A DNA stretch of 64,000 nucleotides from Vandiemenella viatica (taxonomy: Eukaryota; Arthropoda; Insecta; Orthoptera; Morabidae): the NCBI GenBank assembly GCA_031002005.1, contig JARYHS010008074.1, positions 276,397,930 to 276,461,929 on the forward strand. Direction: 5' to 3'. The position numbers were made by a program, and so were the translations under genes. The notes beneath the pieces were generated by a model, which ran no database searches, had not been told where the DNA came from, and worked only from the letters and a program-made list of their open reading frames with translations. Shown here in pieces: positions 11,751-23,099 of this stretch (position 1 is the first letter of the stretch; each line of letters begins with the position of its first letter).

Positions 11751-12778
11751 ATGGAAATCACCCGTGAAGGCTTACGCTGGATGATTTTTTATGATTTTAA
11801 AGAAGGCCTTACTCAACAACAATGCATAGAATCACTTCGTGCAACTTTTGGTAATGAAGCACCATCAGAGAAGACTGTTTACATTTGGTTTGCAGAATTT
11901 CGTCATGGTCGTGCGTCCGTCAGTGATAAATGTCGAGAAGGTCGGCCAAAATCGGTTGTCATTCCTAGAAACATCGATGCTGTGCGCAACATGATCAAAA
12001 AAGATCGGCATGTGACTTACAGATAGGATATCACAGACTGCAATACAATCGATTTTGCATGAACATTTAGGTGAGAGAAAGATATGTTCCAGATGGATTC
12101 CGCATAATTTGACCGAAGCGCAGAAAAAGGGTAGTGTTGATTGGTGTCAGGAAATGTTGAAAAAATTCGACCGAAGACGTTCAAAGTCCGTATACAACAT
12201 TGTTACAGGAGACGAAACTTGGATATATTCGTATGAACCTGAGAGCAAACAACTGTCTACTGTTCGGGTGTTTGACGATGAACCCAATCCCACTAAGGTT
12301 GTTCGTTCATGGAGCACTTCCAAGAAAATGATCGCTTGTTTCTTCGGTTGTACTGGACACGTCGCAACCACTCCATTAGAGGATCGAAGAACTGTTAATG
12401 CCGAATGGTATACAACAGTTTGTTTGCCAACGGTCTTCAATGAAATAAGGAAAAAGAACAAAAAACGTCGCATTATTCTTCATCACAACAATCCCATAAA
12501 GCACGAAAACAACTGAATATTTGAAGGAGAAAATCATCGAATTAATGTCTCATTGCCCGTATTCACCCAATTTATTGCCTGATGACTTTTTCTTGTTCCC
12601 CACTGTCAAAGAAACGATGCGCTGACAGCGATTTTCATCACCTCAAGAAGCTGTTGAAGACTTTCAAAACCATGTTTCTGAAATATCAGATTCACAGTGG
12701 AAAAAATGTTTCCAGAATTGGTTTGAACGTATGCAAATATGTATAGACCTTAAGGGAGAATATTTTGAAAAGCAATAA
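11751..12778 (+). pseudogene. Mariner transposase with mutated catalytic aspartate
   Basis: The ATG at 11751 lies four bases after the inserted element. The N-terminal domain (TREGLRWMIFYDFKEGLTQQ) is followed by TAG at 12024 and by frame changes. The second part gives HEHLGERKICSRWIPHNLTE and VTGDETWIYSYEPESKQ (first Asp kept). The second catalytic motif, usually HHDN, reads HHNN. The third region reads YSPNLLPDDFFLF. Another TGA (12623-12625) falls where KEKLRGQR is usual. The C-terminus ends EYFEKQ, stop at 12776. It is inactive through stops and an Asp-to-Asn change. Confidence 0.9.
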
Positions 12779-13096
12779 AACACTTTGTTTCGAACTTGTT
12801 CATTTCTGTTTCACTTTTTGTAAAAACTTAAATGGCAACCCTCGTATTGACATATACTTAAAGATTTTTAATTTTTTTCAAGGGGAATTTCTTTTATAAA
12901 GGGTAAATGGTTGATCTGAAGGCAAAATTTTTACAAATTTGTGAACATGCGTGTTATTCTCTTAAAGAAAGAAAGGTAGCAAAATGAAACACTATAACTG
13001 AAAAACCATTATAACATTTACGAGAATGGTGGAGCATCCTTTATCACCACCACCACTTTTCAAACAGGAAACTGATTTTGTTTAGTTTGCACTTTA

Positions 13097-13210
13097 CAGT
13101 TCTTTGACATCAAGTCACTAAAGGCAGGAGAGAATTGGAGACAAAGAATAGGAAGGAATTTGGCCATGTCTTTCTGCAGGAACTGGCATACAGCTAGAAT
13201 GATTTTGATG
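13097..13210 (-). mobile_element. Decayed SINE, family A, 3' body only
   Basis: GGAAGGAATTTGGCCATG and the surrounding bases match the complement of the family A body (GGCCATGG, GAATTCCTTCC), with many differences. The tRNA-like head is not recognisable. It is an old fragment. Confidence 0.5.
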
Positions 13211-13715
13211 GCTAGTTGGGGATATGAAGTAGATGAAGGACAATAGCACTGTTGGATTGACACAGACACTCCCAAAAGTTATAACAATAAATAATGAATC
13301 TACAATTCTTGAGAGTACGAATAACAAGTATGAACTACTTACAACAACAAGCAGGTGATCTGTAATGAAACACATTAACTTTACATATTATGAAAGCCAA
13401 ATGTATTTTTACATGCTGCTGGCTTCGACGAAATTTTTAGTTGTCAGCAGGTTTGACTATTACTCAAGAATTCAAAAACTCGTTACTTTCTCTCTTCCAC
13501 GATAATCTACAGTATATCATTTTTAAGATTCTAAATATCCCATCATAAGAGTTACAAAATACATAAATTAAAGAAAAAGAACTTATCACTAATGAGAGAA
13601 ACTACAACTAACTTTATAAACATAAATGAAACCAGATTTAACACTAGAGTCAAAGCTAATAAAAAATTATTATATGTGCATTTATAATAGCTACAATTTT
13701 CATTTCTACACCAAC

Positions 13716-14800
13716 CTGAAAAGTTTTGCACGGCTTTCAAACAGTACAGTTTCATCTTCTTCGCCGGTTGTAACTTCAACTTCAGCAGGAAGTGGAATAA
13801 CTGGCTGGAAGTCTGGGCAGGGATCATGTTCTGCATCATTATCATCTTCCTCAGCATTTGAACCGGCCAATACACGATGAGACTGTTTGGAAGTTGATAC
13901 TTCCTTAGTAGTTGGGCTTTTTTCTGTGACAACTGCTGAATATACTGGAGATGGCACAGATGATAGAAGTGAATGTGTTGCGATAGGCAGAATAGGACTG
14001 AGTGCAGCAGCTCCTTTCTCAAGAAATGAAGCCTGTGGTACATGAGCTTTTGGAGGCATGGAAATCTGAAAAGCATGAGGAACTGTTTCACCTGTATTGG
14101 CAGATGGAATATTTGGAGGAGGAACAGTAGGATGCTGAATTGATGGCACACTGAAAGGAGGATGAATTGGAGGGAGGGGTACAGATTTTACTGAAGCCAG
14201 CGCTGTAGGAACTGTAGTTTGCGGGAGTGAAGGCGTAGTACTCGTCTGTACCAGTGGAATTCCTCCTAGCCTATGTTGAGGAGGAATAGTTACACTGAGT
14301 GTTGGTTGACTGATAGGTACAGTTGTTGGTAATGTATCAGATGATGTAATAACAACATTAACAGGAGCAGAGGACATTGATGGTTTTGGTTCAGGCATTA
14401 CACCAGTTTCTGCAAGATGTGTCCCCAGTCTTGAGAAAACAGGTGGTGCTTGGTGACCATGGAAGTCAGGTAACTGCTGTCCATCTGAGAATGGTAATGC
14501 TCCTTGGCTTCCATAGTAACCAACTGCACTTGGCTGGTAAAGTAAAGTTTGCTCCAATCCACGGAAGAAATCTCCTATTGCCTGTGTGCGTGGAGGAATG
14601 AAAGGAGGATGTGTCTCAGTTGGAGGGGGTGCATATGATACAGTAGAAGCACCTACTATTCCAGAAACTGGTCTATAATTTGGATATCCTGTGAAAGGCT
14701 GGAAAGACGGATATGTTCCCATATGACTTGCAGCAATTGTTACATCTTCTGCATAGTCTTCTTCATCGAACACATAGAGATCATCTTCAGGATCGCACAC
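13716..14800 (-). CDS. Nup358: Nup358 exon: Pro/Ser/Thr-rich linker and start of RanBD1
   Basis: The acceptor TTTCCACAG precedes GTGTGC; the donor is TTTTCAG|GTTGGT. The exon is 1085 bp and ends in phase 2. After an acidic start (CDPEDDLYVFDEEDYAED) come about 280 residues of low-complexity, Pro/Ser/Thr-rich and presumably disordered sequence. An acidic patch (NAEEDDNDAEHDPCPDF) leads into the beginning of RanBD1: FQPVIPLPAEVEVTTGEEDE and LFESRAKLFR. The domain continues in the 1-1540 exon, the split codon giving Arg. In vertebrate RanBP2 an acidic stretch likewise precedes the first RanBD. Confidence 0.96.
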
Positions 14801-15443
14801 CTGTGGAAATATTACAGTAAATTTACATCATTAATACCCTACTTAAAAAAAAATGGTAATAAAACTTGATCATAAACTGTTACTATACATTTTCTTCTTA
14901 GTGCAAAAACCATCATCTTAGCAAATTAGAAGTGGGTCATTAGCACCTTAAAGGTTTACTCCTCTAATAAGTAAAGTCCTAAACTCTTAAATTTCCACAT
15001 ATCTATCCCAAATGGGAAATTTCTTTCTATCCTAATAACTCTGTAGGCATTTCTACATTATAGATGGAACTTAGATTAATTAATCAAAAGATAGGACACT
15101 TACCACAGACAAAAGCTCGAGGTCCAGACGAACATAAAAAACATGAACACACTATACAATAATTCGACTGAAAAAACCTTACTTGTATATTAAAAAAGAC
15201 GTGGCAAGTTGAAAGATGTGTACACGTCAAGATTTACCACCTCAAATGTGTTAAATATTACTTCATTCCTTACTTTTGGAAGTCTGAGAAATTCTAAACT
15301 TTTTACTACTCTAACACCCAGACATCAAAATTCCACTATACTTCACATGGCCCTAAAAACAGGTAATTTGGTATACATAATTGGTTTCATCTCCAAATCA
15401 TAAGTCTAATATTGTTGATTTTCCCCATGTTTATTCAATGGGA
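14801..15443. other. Intron start, AT-rich, with one degenerate repeat motif
   Basis: GATAGGACACTTACCACAGA near 15091 and the A/C-rich tract after it match the dispersed family described at 2436. Nothing else was recognised. Confidence 0.4.
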
Positions 15444-15680
15444 CTGAGCATGGTGGGTGAGTGGTTAGCGCTCTGGCCCCGCGTTAGGGAGGAAGGTGGT
15501 TCGAACCCTGCCCGGGCATACAGATTAGGAGTTTCCATCGTTTCCCCAAATCACTCCAGGCTAATGCCTGAATGACTCCTTCAAAAGGCCGAATTCCTTC
15601 GTGTTCCTTGTACCCACTCCCTTGCCGCCTCTAATGTCCTCACCATTGACAAGATGTAAAGCCATAAAAATAAAAATAAG
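15444..15680 (+). mobile_element. tRNA-derived SINE, family A
   Basis: Box A region GAGTGGTTAGCGCTCTGG, B box GGTTCGAACCC and the family body with AAATCACTCC are present, with a short A/T-rich tail. It is diverged and lacks the CATGG part of the body. The repeat element at 15681 begins directly after its tail. Confidence 0.82.
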
Positions 15681-16725
15681 ATAGGATAGGGAAAATAAAC
15701 AGTTACCCGTCACTTACCACAGATGAAGGCAGGAGGGCGAAACACGTAAAAACACAAAAACAAAAGAATTACACAATATTTCGACTTCAAATATATCACA
15801 TATTTGTAGGATAATTGCTTTACTCTGGATAAGACCATATGCCTCAAATTTCTTTTACTTTTTTCCTAAGCTTAGTTTGGCAGTTACTTCGTATCAAGGG
15901 AGTGCTCATAAACCACATAGCTCCATTTTGACCTTCTGTGCTCACTTTACTGTCCGAGTCTTCAGTCCTCTCGGACAAAAGTAGCACCTCGGAACTCGGA
16001 AGGTGGAAATTAGCTTACAAGTATAAATTGCGGACAACAGCAGCCAGTTCTCAATTTCTAAGATAACACCCAATAATTATCCTTCTTTTCCACACATTCC
16101 TCACACCCTCTATTTCTTCCCTGAGAATGATCACTCTCCAGAGTTGGCGTGTAATATTTTGTTTCTTTTTTTTAATTTTGTACATTTTTTTTATACATAT
16201 AAAAGAACATTTTAATAGTTAATATTTTCTGACAACTTCTTCTGCACGTCCCACGACATGTTCTGGCAATATGTTTCACAATTTTCGGGTTTACGTCTTT
16301 CCACTTACACCCATTCTTCCCACCATATTGAATTTCCCCGATCACAAGCCACCACTTAGCTGCCAGCCTCCAACAAGTAGCTACCTCGTTTTATTGTTAA
16401 AGAAGGGATACGGGCCCAAAAATTTTAATGCTCCATGTGTGTACAAGTATTTCCGTTTTTCGACTAGACAGCAATCTTCATTTTTAGTAAGAAATGTGTA
16501 TTCTCCTATCCAAATGGTTAAAGTAGCCACTTTATATGGCCTTTGTTTCCCATATAAACACGTGGTCCTTACTTTTCAACCTCATTATTTTTATGGTCAC
16601 ACCCTCTCAGTTTTGTTCTTTTTTTCCCCAATTCATCTAAAACTGAATCCAGGGACAGTGAAAATTAATATTTTCCCCCTAAATAATAGAAAAATTATGT
16701 ACAAAACATTTTTAAACATACAGTA
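15681..16725 (+). repeat. Dispersed repeat element, related to 49.2-50.2 kb
   Basis: It opens GATAGGATAGGGAAAATAAA, then CGTCACTTACC, AGATGAAGG and an A/C-rich tract. Later it shares GCCAGCCTCCAACAAGTAGC, CATGTGTGTACAAGTAT and TTCTCCTATCCAAATGG with the element at 49192-50230, in the same order and spacing class. The open frame at 16271-16723 crosses this repeat and resembles no protein. No transposase or clear termini were found; boundaries are approximate. Confidence 0.5.
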
Positions 16726-17799
16726 AATCAGTGTTATTGAATAAATTACCAACACTTTTCAATACGATCAAAGCCGTATGCTATCTTTTTCAGATATCTG
16801 TTGTATGTTGGTTTTAAAATAATGAATTATTCTCAAATTCGCAGGAATTGGAAGAAATGAGGGATATTTGTAAACTGTTAAAAATATACTTAAAAACTTC
16901 GTACAAATTGCAATCCTAGGACTTGGCATTTTTGAAACGTGCCTAGTTTTACAATTTAATTAATGGAAAGGTTTCCCAAACAATTGTAAAAAAAAATTGT
17001 GGTTGTTTGTGGTATCTTATTGAAGATACCATGCCTTTGGAATTATTTTGATAATTTACTGTATGCTGTATAAAAAGTAAACATGGCCAAAGCATTTCAA
17101 GAGTAAGAAACTAATCATTTTAAATTCAAGCATTTAAAATTCAACCTTGAGACAATAACACTCAAGGAGTTACATATTTGTGTGTCAAAAAGAACCAAAT
17201 GTTTAATTTTTATCCCTTTTAAGTGCCTATTGTTTCTAACATATGGAATGAAAAGGAATTACAACTTTAAGATAGACAAATGAACCATCACTTGCTTTAG
17301 ATGATGGCTGGGCAATAAGAACACACATAATGGGTATGAACACTAGTCACTGGAATATGTGTATAATCAGGAAGGCTAGTGAAAATAACCCATCACAAGA
17401 CAGATGGAGGCAGCAGGACCAGGACAAATCAAAAAATATGTCTGTCATTGTTCACCAATGACACAAAACAGTTCAACGCTTTTATTTTTTCATCTCCAGC
17501 AATCTTCATTACATTTAATTAGATTGTGCAAATAAATAAAAATAAAGGATTAAAATTCACTTAAAGCATTTTCAGATCTAGTTTAAATAAAAGTATTATT
17601 CACCATTACGTTAAAAAAAAATAATTAAAATGTGGCATCTTAAAATTTTATAAGCCATGTGTAAATTAAGCATTAGAATATCAACTGCAAGTAAGATATG
17701 AGCTAATTCTTCACAGTCAGTCTTTGAACCATGCAAAAGTTTTCTTCGGACTAGATATAATTTACTTTTTGTTTTATAATGATAAAGAGAAAGATTTAC
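16726..17799. other. Intron sequence with one repeat-family motif
   Basis: ACCATCACTTGCTTTAGATG at about 17283 is another copy of the dispersed motif. The rest is AT-rich with nothing recognised. Confidence 0.4.
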
Positions 17800-17877
17800 C
17801 TGTGACAATTCAGAATTCAAACGCGAGTGTCCCTTCCTTAATTTTGAAGTCTCTTTTCGTAGTTCCTGCACCTGAAC
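17800..17877 (-). CDS. Nup358: Nup358 exon: 26-residue coiled-coil segment
   Basis: A 78 bp phase 0-0 exon with acceptor TTTTTTAAG before GTTCAG and donor CACAG|GTAAAT. It encodes VQVQELRKETSKLRKGH and a short tail. The heptad-like, charged composition continues the coiled coil of the 30381-30611 exon upstream and joins in frame to the 13716-14800 exon. Being small and in phase on both sides, it could be skipped without changing frame. Confidence 0.82.
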
Positions 17878-19775
17878 CTTAAAAAAGGAATTTAAAAATA
17901 GTAGACAAGAAATATTACCTAACATGGTCACAAAGTACAGTTGATTAAACAAAAACAAAACAGAAACTTATTTTTCAGTAATGTCACATACACAAAACAT
18001 TTTAAAGTGTAGGTATTAAACATTTCTTTAGTATGTAAGTATGAAATGTACAAGTTCCAGCACAACTTTTCAAGTTCAATTCAACAAACTCTTACAATGT
18101 TGATAATTTTAGCCAGTTCCAATGAAGCATTAGAACAACAATTGTGTGCAATATTGTAATGGAATGGTTTCTTAAGCATGCAGAAAGGTTTACACTGGTA
18201 CCGCGTTTTTAATTAAAGCTGTTAGGATAAGTAAACGGACAGTTTCAAGAAACATGAAGAGAACAGATTAAAGGCAGAAAAGAAAATTCAGATAAGGAAA
18301 CTAGAGAATAGTAAGAATCAATAGTATTTTTAAAATTAGGACAAGGAATTCAAAAGATATGAGTTTTTTTTTTTCACAGTTACTGTTAGACACGACACAA
18401 AGAAGCAAGCGTATAACTTTCTCAAGACAGCACAGAATAAAATTAAAAAGCATTTAAATAAAACTAGAGAATCTAAAGAACACTGTGTGTAGTTTAATAT
18501 TAGCTGAGCAATAAATAGTTTAACAAAAATTCACATCAGAAGTGTGTGGAACAAGAAAGTAGTTTCTTTCCTAACAAACAGATTCAAGTAATATTAAATA
18601 AATCTTTAGTTTAGTGGTAAATTAAGGAGAAATGTAAATTAAGGCTCAGAGTAGGAAATAAGACATCACAATTAACTGATCTTAAAATTGTAATAAGTAA
18701 GATTGGAAGTAAATTGATGGTAATTGTTCACTTTTCATTTGTAGTTTAAGAGAAAATTAACAATTGTAATCCGTAACATAGGGGGGAAACAAGATAGAAG
18801 AGAATATTATAAACAAAGTAAGAACAAAAATACTAAGATCAAAAATTAAGAGAGATAGTCTAAATACAAAATGTAAAAACACACATCATGTGCCAACTTC
18901 AAAGCCGGATTACAGCGAAAGTAAGGGTTATCTGAAAAAAGTCATGAGGATAGAAAATGTTTATTAGGTTAACATCTGTCAACAGCCAAACTTTCAGAGC
19001 CATTTATTAAGGAATCAATTTTATATAAAATTATGAGGTTGTCATGGTAATGAGAAGACCACCAGCTGAATCAAAAAGAAGTTAAATTTAGCACACATTT
19101 GGAGTATTTGAGAATAGTATTAACTCTTAAAATAATTTATAAAACAATTTAACAATGCTTAAAAGTCTGAAACATTCAATAGCAGAAAAAACAATAAAAT
19201 TAGGGTACAAGTTTTGACTAATTCTGGCCACAGTCATAAAGGATGAGATTCACGTTGGTTAGTGGAGCAGTTTAAAGTGGACCTATGTTGGGTAAGGTTG
19301 TGCACAAGGGTTACTCCAGTCGCAGAGGGATACCATGAGTGCGTAGTGCTGTGAGATCGGTATGGATGCCATGTGTGAACACAGAATGTTACGCCTATGA
19401 TTTCTGATGGGAACTGTTCCACCAAAGTAATTTGAAAGTGTAGAACTCCGGACCTAATGAACATGAAGTGAGTTCAGCGATCAAATGGGGGTTTCCAATA
19501 ACTAACTGCTGATTTAGGAGATTGTTGTCGTGCTTTTATTCTTAATCAGGATCTTACAATGTTTGAACTTCGCGGTTATACAATGATATTTACATCTAAG
19601 CAACAATATCTCCATTTGTAACATATCTTGGAACTGCTTCAGGCAGAAAAAAATTGAACAAAACACTGGGGGAAAAATTATCTAAAAGCAGGTGTCAAAA
19701 AAAAACTAGCAGTCACTTGGGGGGAGGGGGGGGATCCAGTTTCAGCTGTACTATATTTCAATCAATATCTACATC
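17878..19775. other. Intron sequence, nothing recognised
   Basis: Purine-rich, AT-rich sequence; no ORF, TIR or repeat I can support. Confidence 0.4.
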
Positions 19776-20283
19776 CATACTCTGCAAATCACAAACATTG
19801 TGGGTGGCAGTGTGTGCTAAGCACCAATCTTAAACCCGCGCATTCCAATCCCGAATAGCGCGAGGAAAGAAGGAATACATTAAAGCATCAGTACGGCATC
19901 TTATTTCTCTAATCTTATCCCTCCGGTCATTGCAACCTAAATAGGTTGGCGGAACATTGCACTCGAAATTTAAATTTTTTCGCATATTCTCCAATAAATT
20001 CGAACGCAAGCTACATCGTCTGTCTTCCACACTGTCCCATCCCAATCTATGTATCAATTCTGTGACGCTTTCATAAGGGCTGTAGCAACAAGTCACGAAT
20101 CAAGCGGCTTTCTCTGCGCCCTCTCCACTGAGCCAATCAGAACCTTGCGATACAGATCCCATACTCCACAACAGTAATCCAGATGCAGACGCACTAGTGT
20201 TTTATACGCTATCTCCTTTGTATGAGCATTACAATTCCTCAAAATATGACCTATTGTCAGAGTCTTCGGTGGTTTAATTAATA
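19776..20283 (-). pseudogene. LINE reverse transcriptase C-terminal part and 3' end
   Basis: The minus strand gives LGHILRNCNAHTKEIAYKTL, then LHLDYCCGVWDLY, then SVTELIHRLGWDSVEDRRCS and a final FFPRAIRDWNARV. This is the thumb and C-terminal domain typical of CR1/jockey ORF2. A frame change lies at about 20100. The 3' untranslated end follows. Confidence 0.85.
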
Positions 20284-20721
20284 TAGTAATTAATTAAGTA
20301 GTCCACCATAAGGTTCAGTTTAAGATTTGTTTATTTTCCTCACGATGTCAACGATATTGTTGACATGCATAGATACAATCCAGAGATACTACTAACGCAG
20401 TCCTTTGCAGTTTCAAAGTGAATCTGTATAAAACTAACTAATTGTCCTGCTGATTTCATTATATAGGCTCTATCGAAATTTCTCAAACACTTCAAAAGCT
20501 TCCGCGAGATATTTCTTGAACATTAACAATTACTCAAACAATTAAACATATTAAAAACAATAAGAATTAATACATAATCACTTAACATCATTATGAAATG
20601 GTCAGGAATGGAAATTAAAGATACTTAAACACAAAATTATTTACAGAAATCATTTTAAAACTGTGGACAATTATCCTGTAGACATCGTAACTTGCATTAA
20701 TACTTGGAATTGCACACAATA
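20284..20721. other. Insertion within the LINE, left part, unclassified
   Basis: With 22066-22297 this AT-rich sequence separates LINE segments that should adjoin. It begins with TTTAATTAATATAGTAATTA. I found no long terminal repeats and no coding sequence, so the type of insertion is open. Confidence 0.45.
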
Positions 20722-22065
20722 GGCCCGTTTACACGCACGGTTTTTCCGACGGTTTTGGAGCGTTACGCTCCAGGCGCGCGCATCAATCCTTTACGTGTAA
20801 ATGCTCGGTGGTCAGAGAGGCCTGGTGCGCGATCCGAATGCGCACATCTGACGTGCAGGTCTAACGGGGCCTTGTGTTTACACGTGCATTGTCGGTCTGC
20901 AGTCTTGATGCGTCAGTACAAGTTCGTTGTTGGTTCGAATTTATGGGTGACTTTATTTAACTTTACCCTGCTTTGACAGATAAAAATCTAAATCTTGAAA
21001 AATGTGGTCAAGAGAATTTGGAAGGATTTATAGAACTTTATAAATAAATTTATTGTTTGTGGAAGGTTAAATTAAATGACTACAAAAATAAAAATTAAAA
21101 AAAAAAATCGTTAATATGATTAGTTATTAGAATTCAGCAGGATTGAAAGGATTCAAGAAACTCGACGGCAATTCGAAAAGAACTGAGAAAAATATATGCA
21201 AGCAATTTTCAAATCTTGGAGGGATATTCAGTTGCCAAAAAACGAAGAGTAGGAGGCTAACATTACTCTGCAGTTATGTTCTTCCTCATGACTGTGTCTT
21301 GTTTTGATATTTGTGGAGATAATAATTTTAACTTCACCTTTTTAGGTAAAGGTGTCAGGTATTGGAATAAGCTACAAAGGGAAATGATGAACAATTTACC
21401 AAAAACGTTGAAAGAATTTAAAGTTAAAATTTGAAGGGGGGCAAATATAGGTGGCTGCAGGAACGGGGGAAGATAGTTGTGTAGGGAAATTGCCACAGGA
21501 GCGTGCGCTCCATTGCAATTTAATGAAATATTATTATTATTAAAATGTAGTTATATATGGAACTGTCGTTTCGTAGACAATTTTTTAAATCATCTGGTTC
21601 ATTTAATTTCCCGTTGCTCTCACTAAAGAGGCATGTGTCCATATAGATCTCTAGTTTTGTGGCCATCTTTCCGCCCATATACACTATGTTTATTTAATTC
21701 TTTCTGTACCCAAAAAAACGTAAAGCAGCTGTCATATTCCTCAGATTATGTCATTTCTTTTGGAGGATATTTTAAATACACTTATAAACACAAGCACAAC
21801 TAACAAAGACAACAACGACCTGAAAACCGAATGTTGCAAGCTGGACCGTCTACAAACTTTCCAACCCGGCGGAAAGTCCACGCGCCACGGGATAACGGTC
21901 ATTTTTGGCGCGTACGCTCCAACCCGCAGTCCTGGCGCGCGCAACTGGAATGTTGACCATTTTTCGTCGCACGCTCCAGGAGTGACAGTCCAACCTCACG
22001 CTCCGGCGCGGCAGTCCGGAGCGCCGTTCCAAACCGCCAGTTTGGCGCGTACGTGTAAACGGGCC
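20722..22065. mobile_element. TIR element with GC-rich subterminal repeats
   Basis: The ends GGCCCGTTTACACG and CGTGTAAACGGGCC form a perfect 14 bp inverted repeat, flanked by TA on both sides (AATA on the left, TATT on the right). The outer ~250 bp on the left and ~200 bp on the right are GC-rich and full of GGCGCGC, ACGCTCC and CAGTCCGG motifs in both orientations. The central ~700 bp is AT-rich and has no recognised transposase. It is probably non-autonomous; the TA flank could fit several superfamilies. Confidence 0.75.
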
Positions 22066-22297
22066 TATTTAAGCAATTCTCTTGCACAATTCTGTTCTTA
22101 AACATATTAAATGGCCTTTAAATAATTTCCTTTCATAAAACAAAGTCTATATACACTGATTTACAAGAAATTGCAAAACAAACATACCAGATCATATTCA
22201 AGCAAACTTTAGCTCACTACAGATACTTCATTAAATACAATTCTATTTAAAGTTCAGATATGAGGGCTGTTACACGAGGACTGTTACACTATGAATC
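22066..22297. other. Insertion within the LINE, right part, unclassified
   Basis: AT-rich sequence between the GGCCCG element and the LINE palm segment; nothing coding seen. Confidence 0.4.
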
Positions 22298-22713
22298 ACA
22301 ATTTAGAATTAGCCTTGCCTACGACGGACGTTATGTGCATGTCCCATTTCATGTTGCTTTGTACTATCACCCCTAGATACTTCACGGAATCAACCGTGCA
22401 ACAGCTGAATTGTTTATTTTGTACTCGTGAACAAACTGATTCTTTTTGTTACTTATCCGCATTGCCAGCACTTTTTGCAATTAAGTGTAAGCTGCCATTT
22501 ACGGCACCAATCAGGAAATAGCATCCAAATCATGCTGAATTTCTAAGCAATTGTCAGGGCACCTTATTTCCCTATAGATAACTGCATCGTTGGCAAACAA
22601 TCGCAACCAGCATTTGACGTCACCTAGATCATTTATAAATATTAAAAAAAGAAGTGGTCCTATTACACTTCCCTGAGGAACACCCGAAGTAACATTTATC
22701 TTACTTGGAGACC
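22298..22713 (-). pseudogene. LINE reverse transcriptase palm domain
   Basis: The minus strand reads SKINVTSGVPQGSVIGPLLF, then IFINDLGDVKCWLRLFANDA, where the catalytic FADD box has become FAND. It goes on to WQLTLNCKKC and an HITSVVGKAN equivalent. GVPQGS and the FADD box identify a CR1/jockey-type RT. The loss of one catalytic Asp and the frame breaks confirm it is dead. It joins in frame across the 4.3 kb insertion to DGEASSNVG at about 27012-27040. Confidence 0.92.
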
Positions 22714-22893
22714 ATCAGACCTGTTCAGAACGGATTTCGATTCCCCGAGTATATGTTGAAGGGTATTTACTACACATGTCTGTGGTACAATTATTTCTTC
22801 AAAATGAGCCCTAGGTATCGACAAATTAACGCGCAAGCATATGTGAATATCTTTTAAATATTATAATTTTAGTACATTGCTTCAAAATTTCAG

Positions 22894-22966
22894 TGCGGTG
22901 TATCGGTAGCTTGCCTGCTTCCAATTTTGCGAACCCGGGTTCAAATCCCCATACTGCCAAATATTG
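22894..22966 (+). repeat. tRNA-like sequence in left TIR
   Basis: GTGCGGTGTATCGGTAGC resembles box A and GAACCCGGGTTCAAATCCCC a tRNA TpsiC arm with B box. The order and spacing suit a tRNA or tRNA-derived SINE head. The mirrored copy is at 26762-26832. The acceptor stem does not pair well, so a working tRNA is unlikely. Confidence 0.65.
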
Positions 22967-23099
22967 TTATTTCTTTTTTTTATATGCAGTAATCATTGAG
23001 CATTGATTTTATTTCATTTAAAATTCATTTACGAATTTTTATTATGAGAAATAACTTTTAAAACATTATTTAATACAATTACCTATAATAATATAATTA

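Larger units (their letters stand above)
10117..12844 (+). mobile_element. Mariner element split by another TIR element
   Basis: The left end ACAGGGCTGCCTTTTAAATT and the complement of the right end CGAGGGTTGCCATTTAAGTT pair as imperfect TIRs. TA lies on both sides (10115-10116 and 12845-12846), within a TCAATA/TATTGA palindromic target. Between the left TIR and the transposase start codon a 1457 bp foreign element (10290-11746) has inserted. Without it, the mariner would be about 1.27 kb, the normal size. Confidence 0.85.

Noticed and set aside
16271..16726. 151-codon plus-strand ORF as a gene
   Set aside because: It lies across a dispersed repeat shared with 49-50 kb, where the frame is not kept.
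20284..22297. LTR retrotransposon between LINE halves
   Set aside because: No direct terminal repeats and no gag/pol coding were seen.
22894..22966. Functional tRNA gene
   Set aside because: A and B boxes are present, but the acceptor stem does not pair and the same sequence is mirrored in the other TIR, so it is part of a mobile element.
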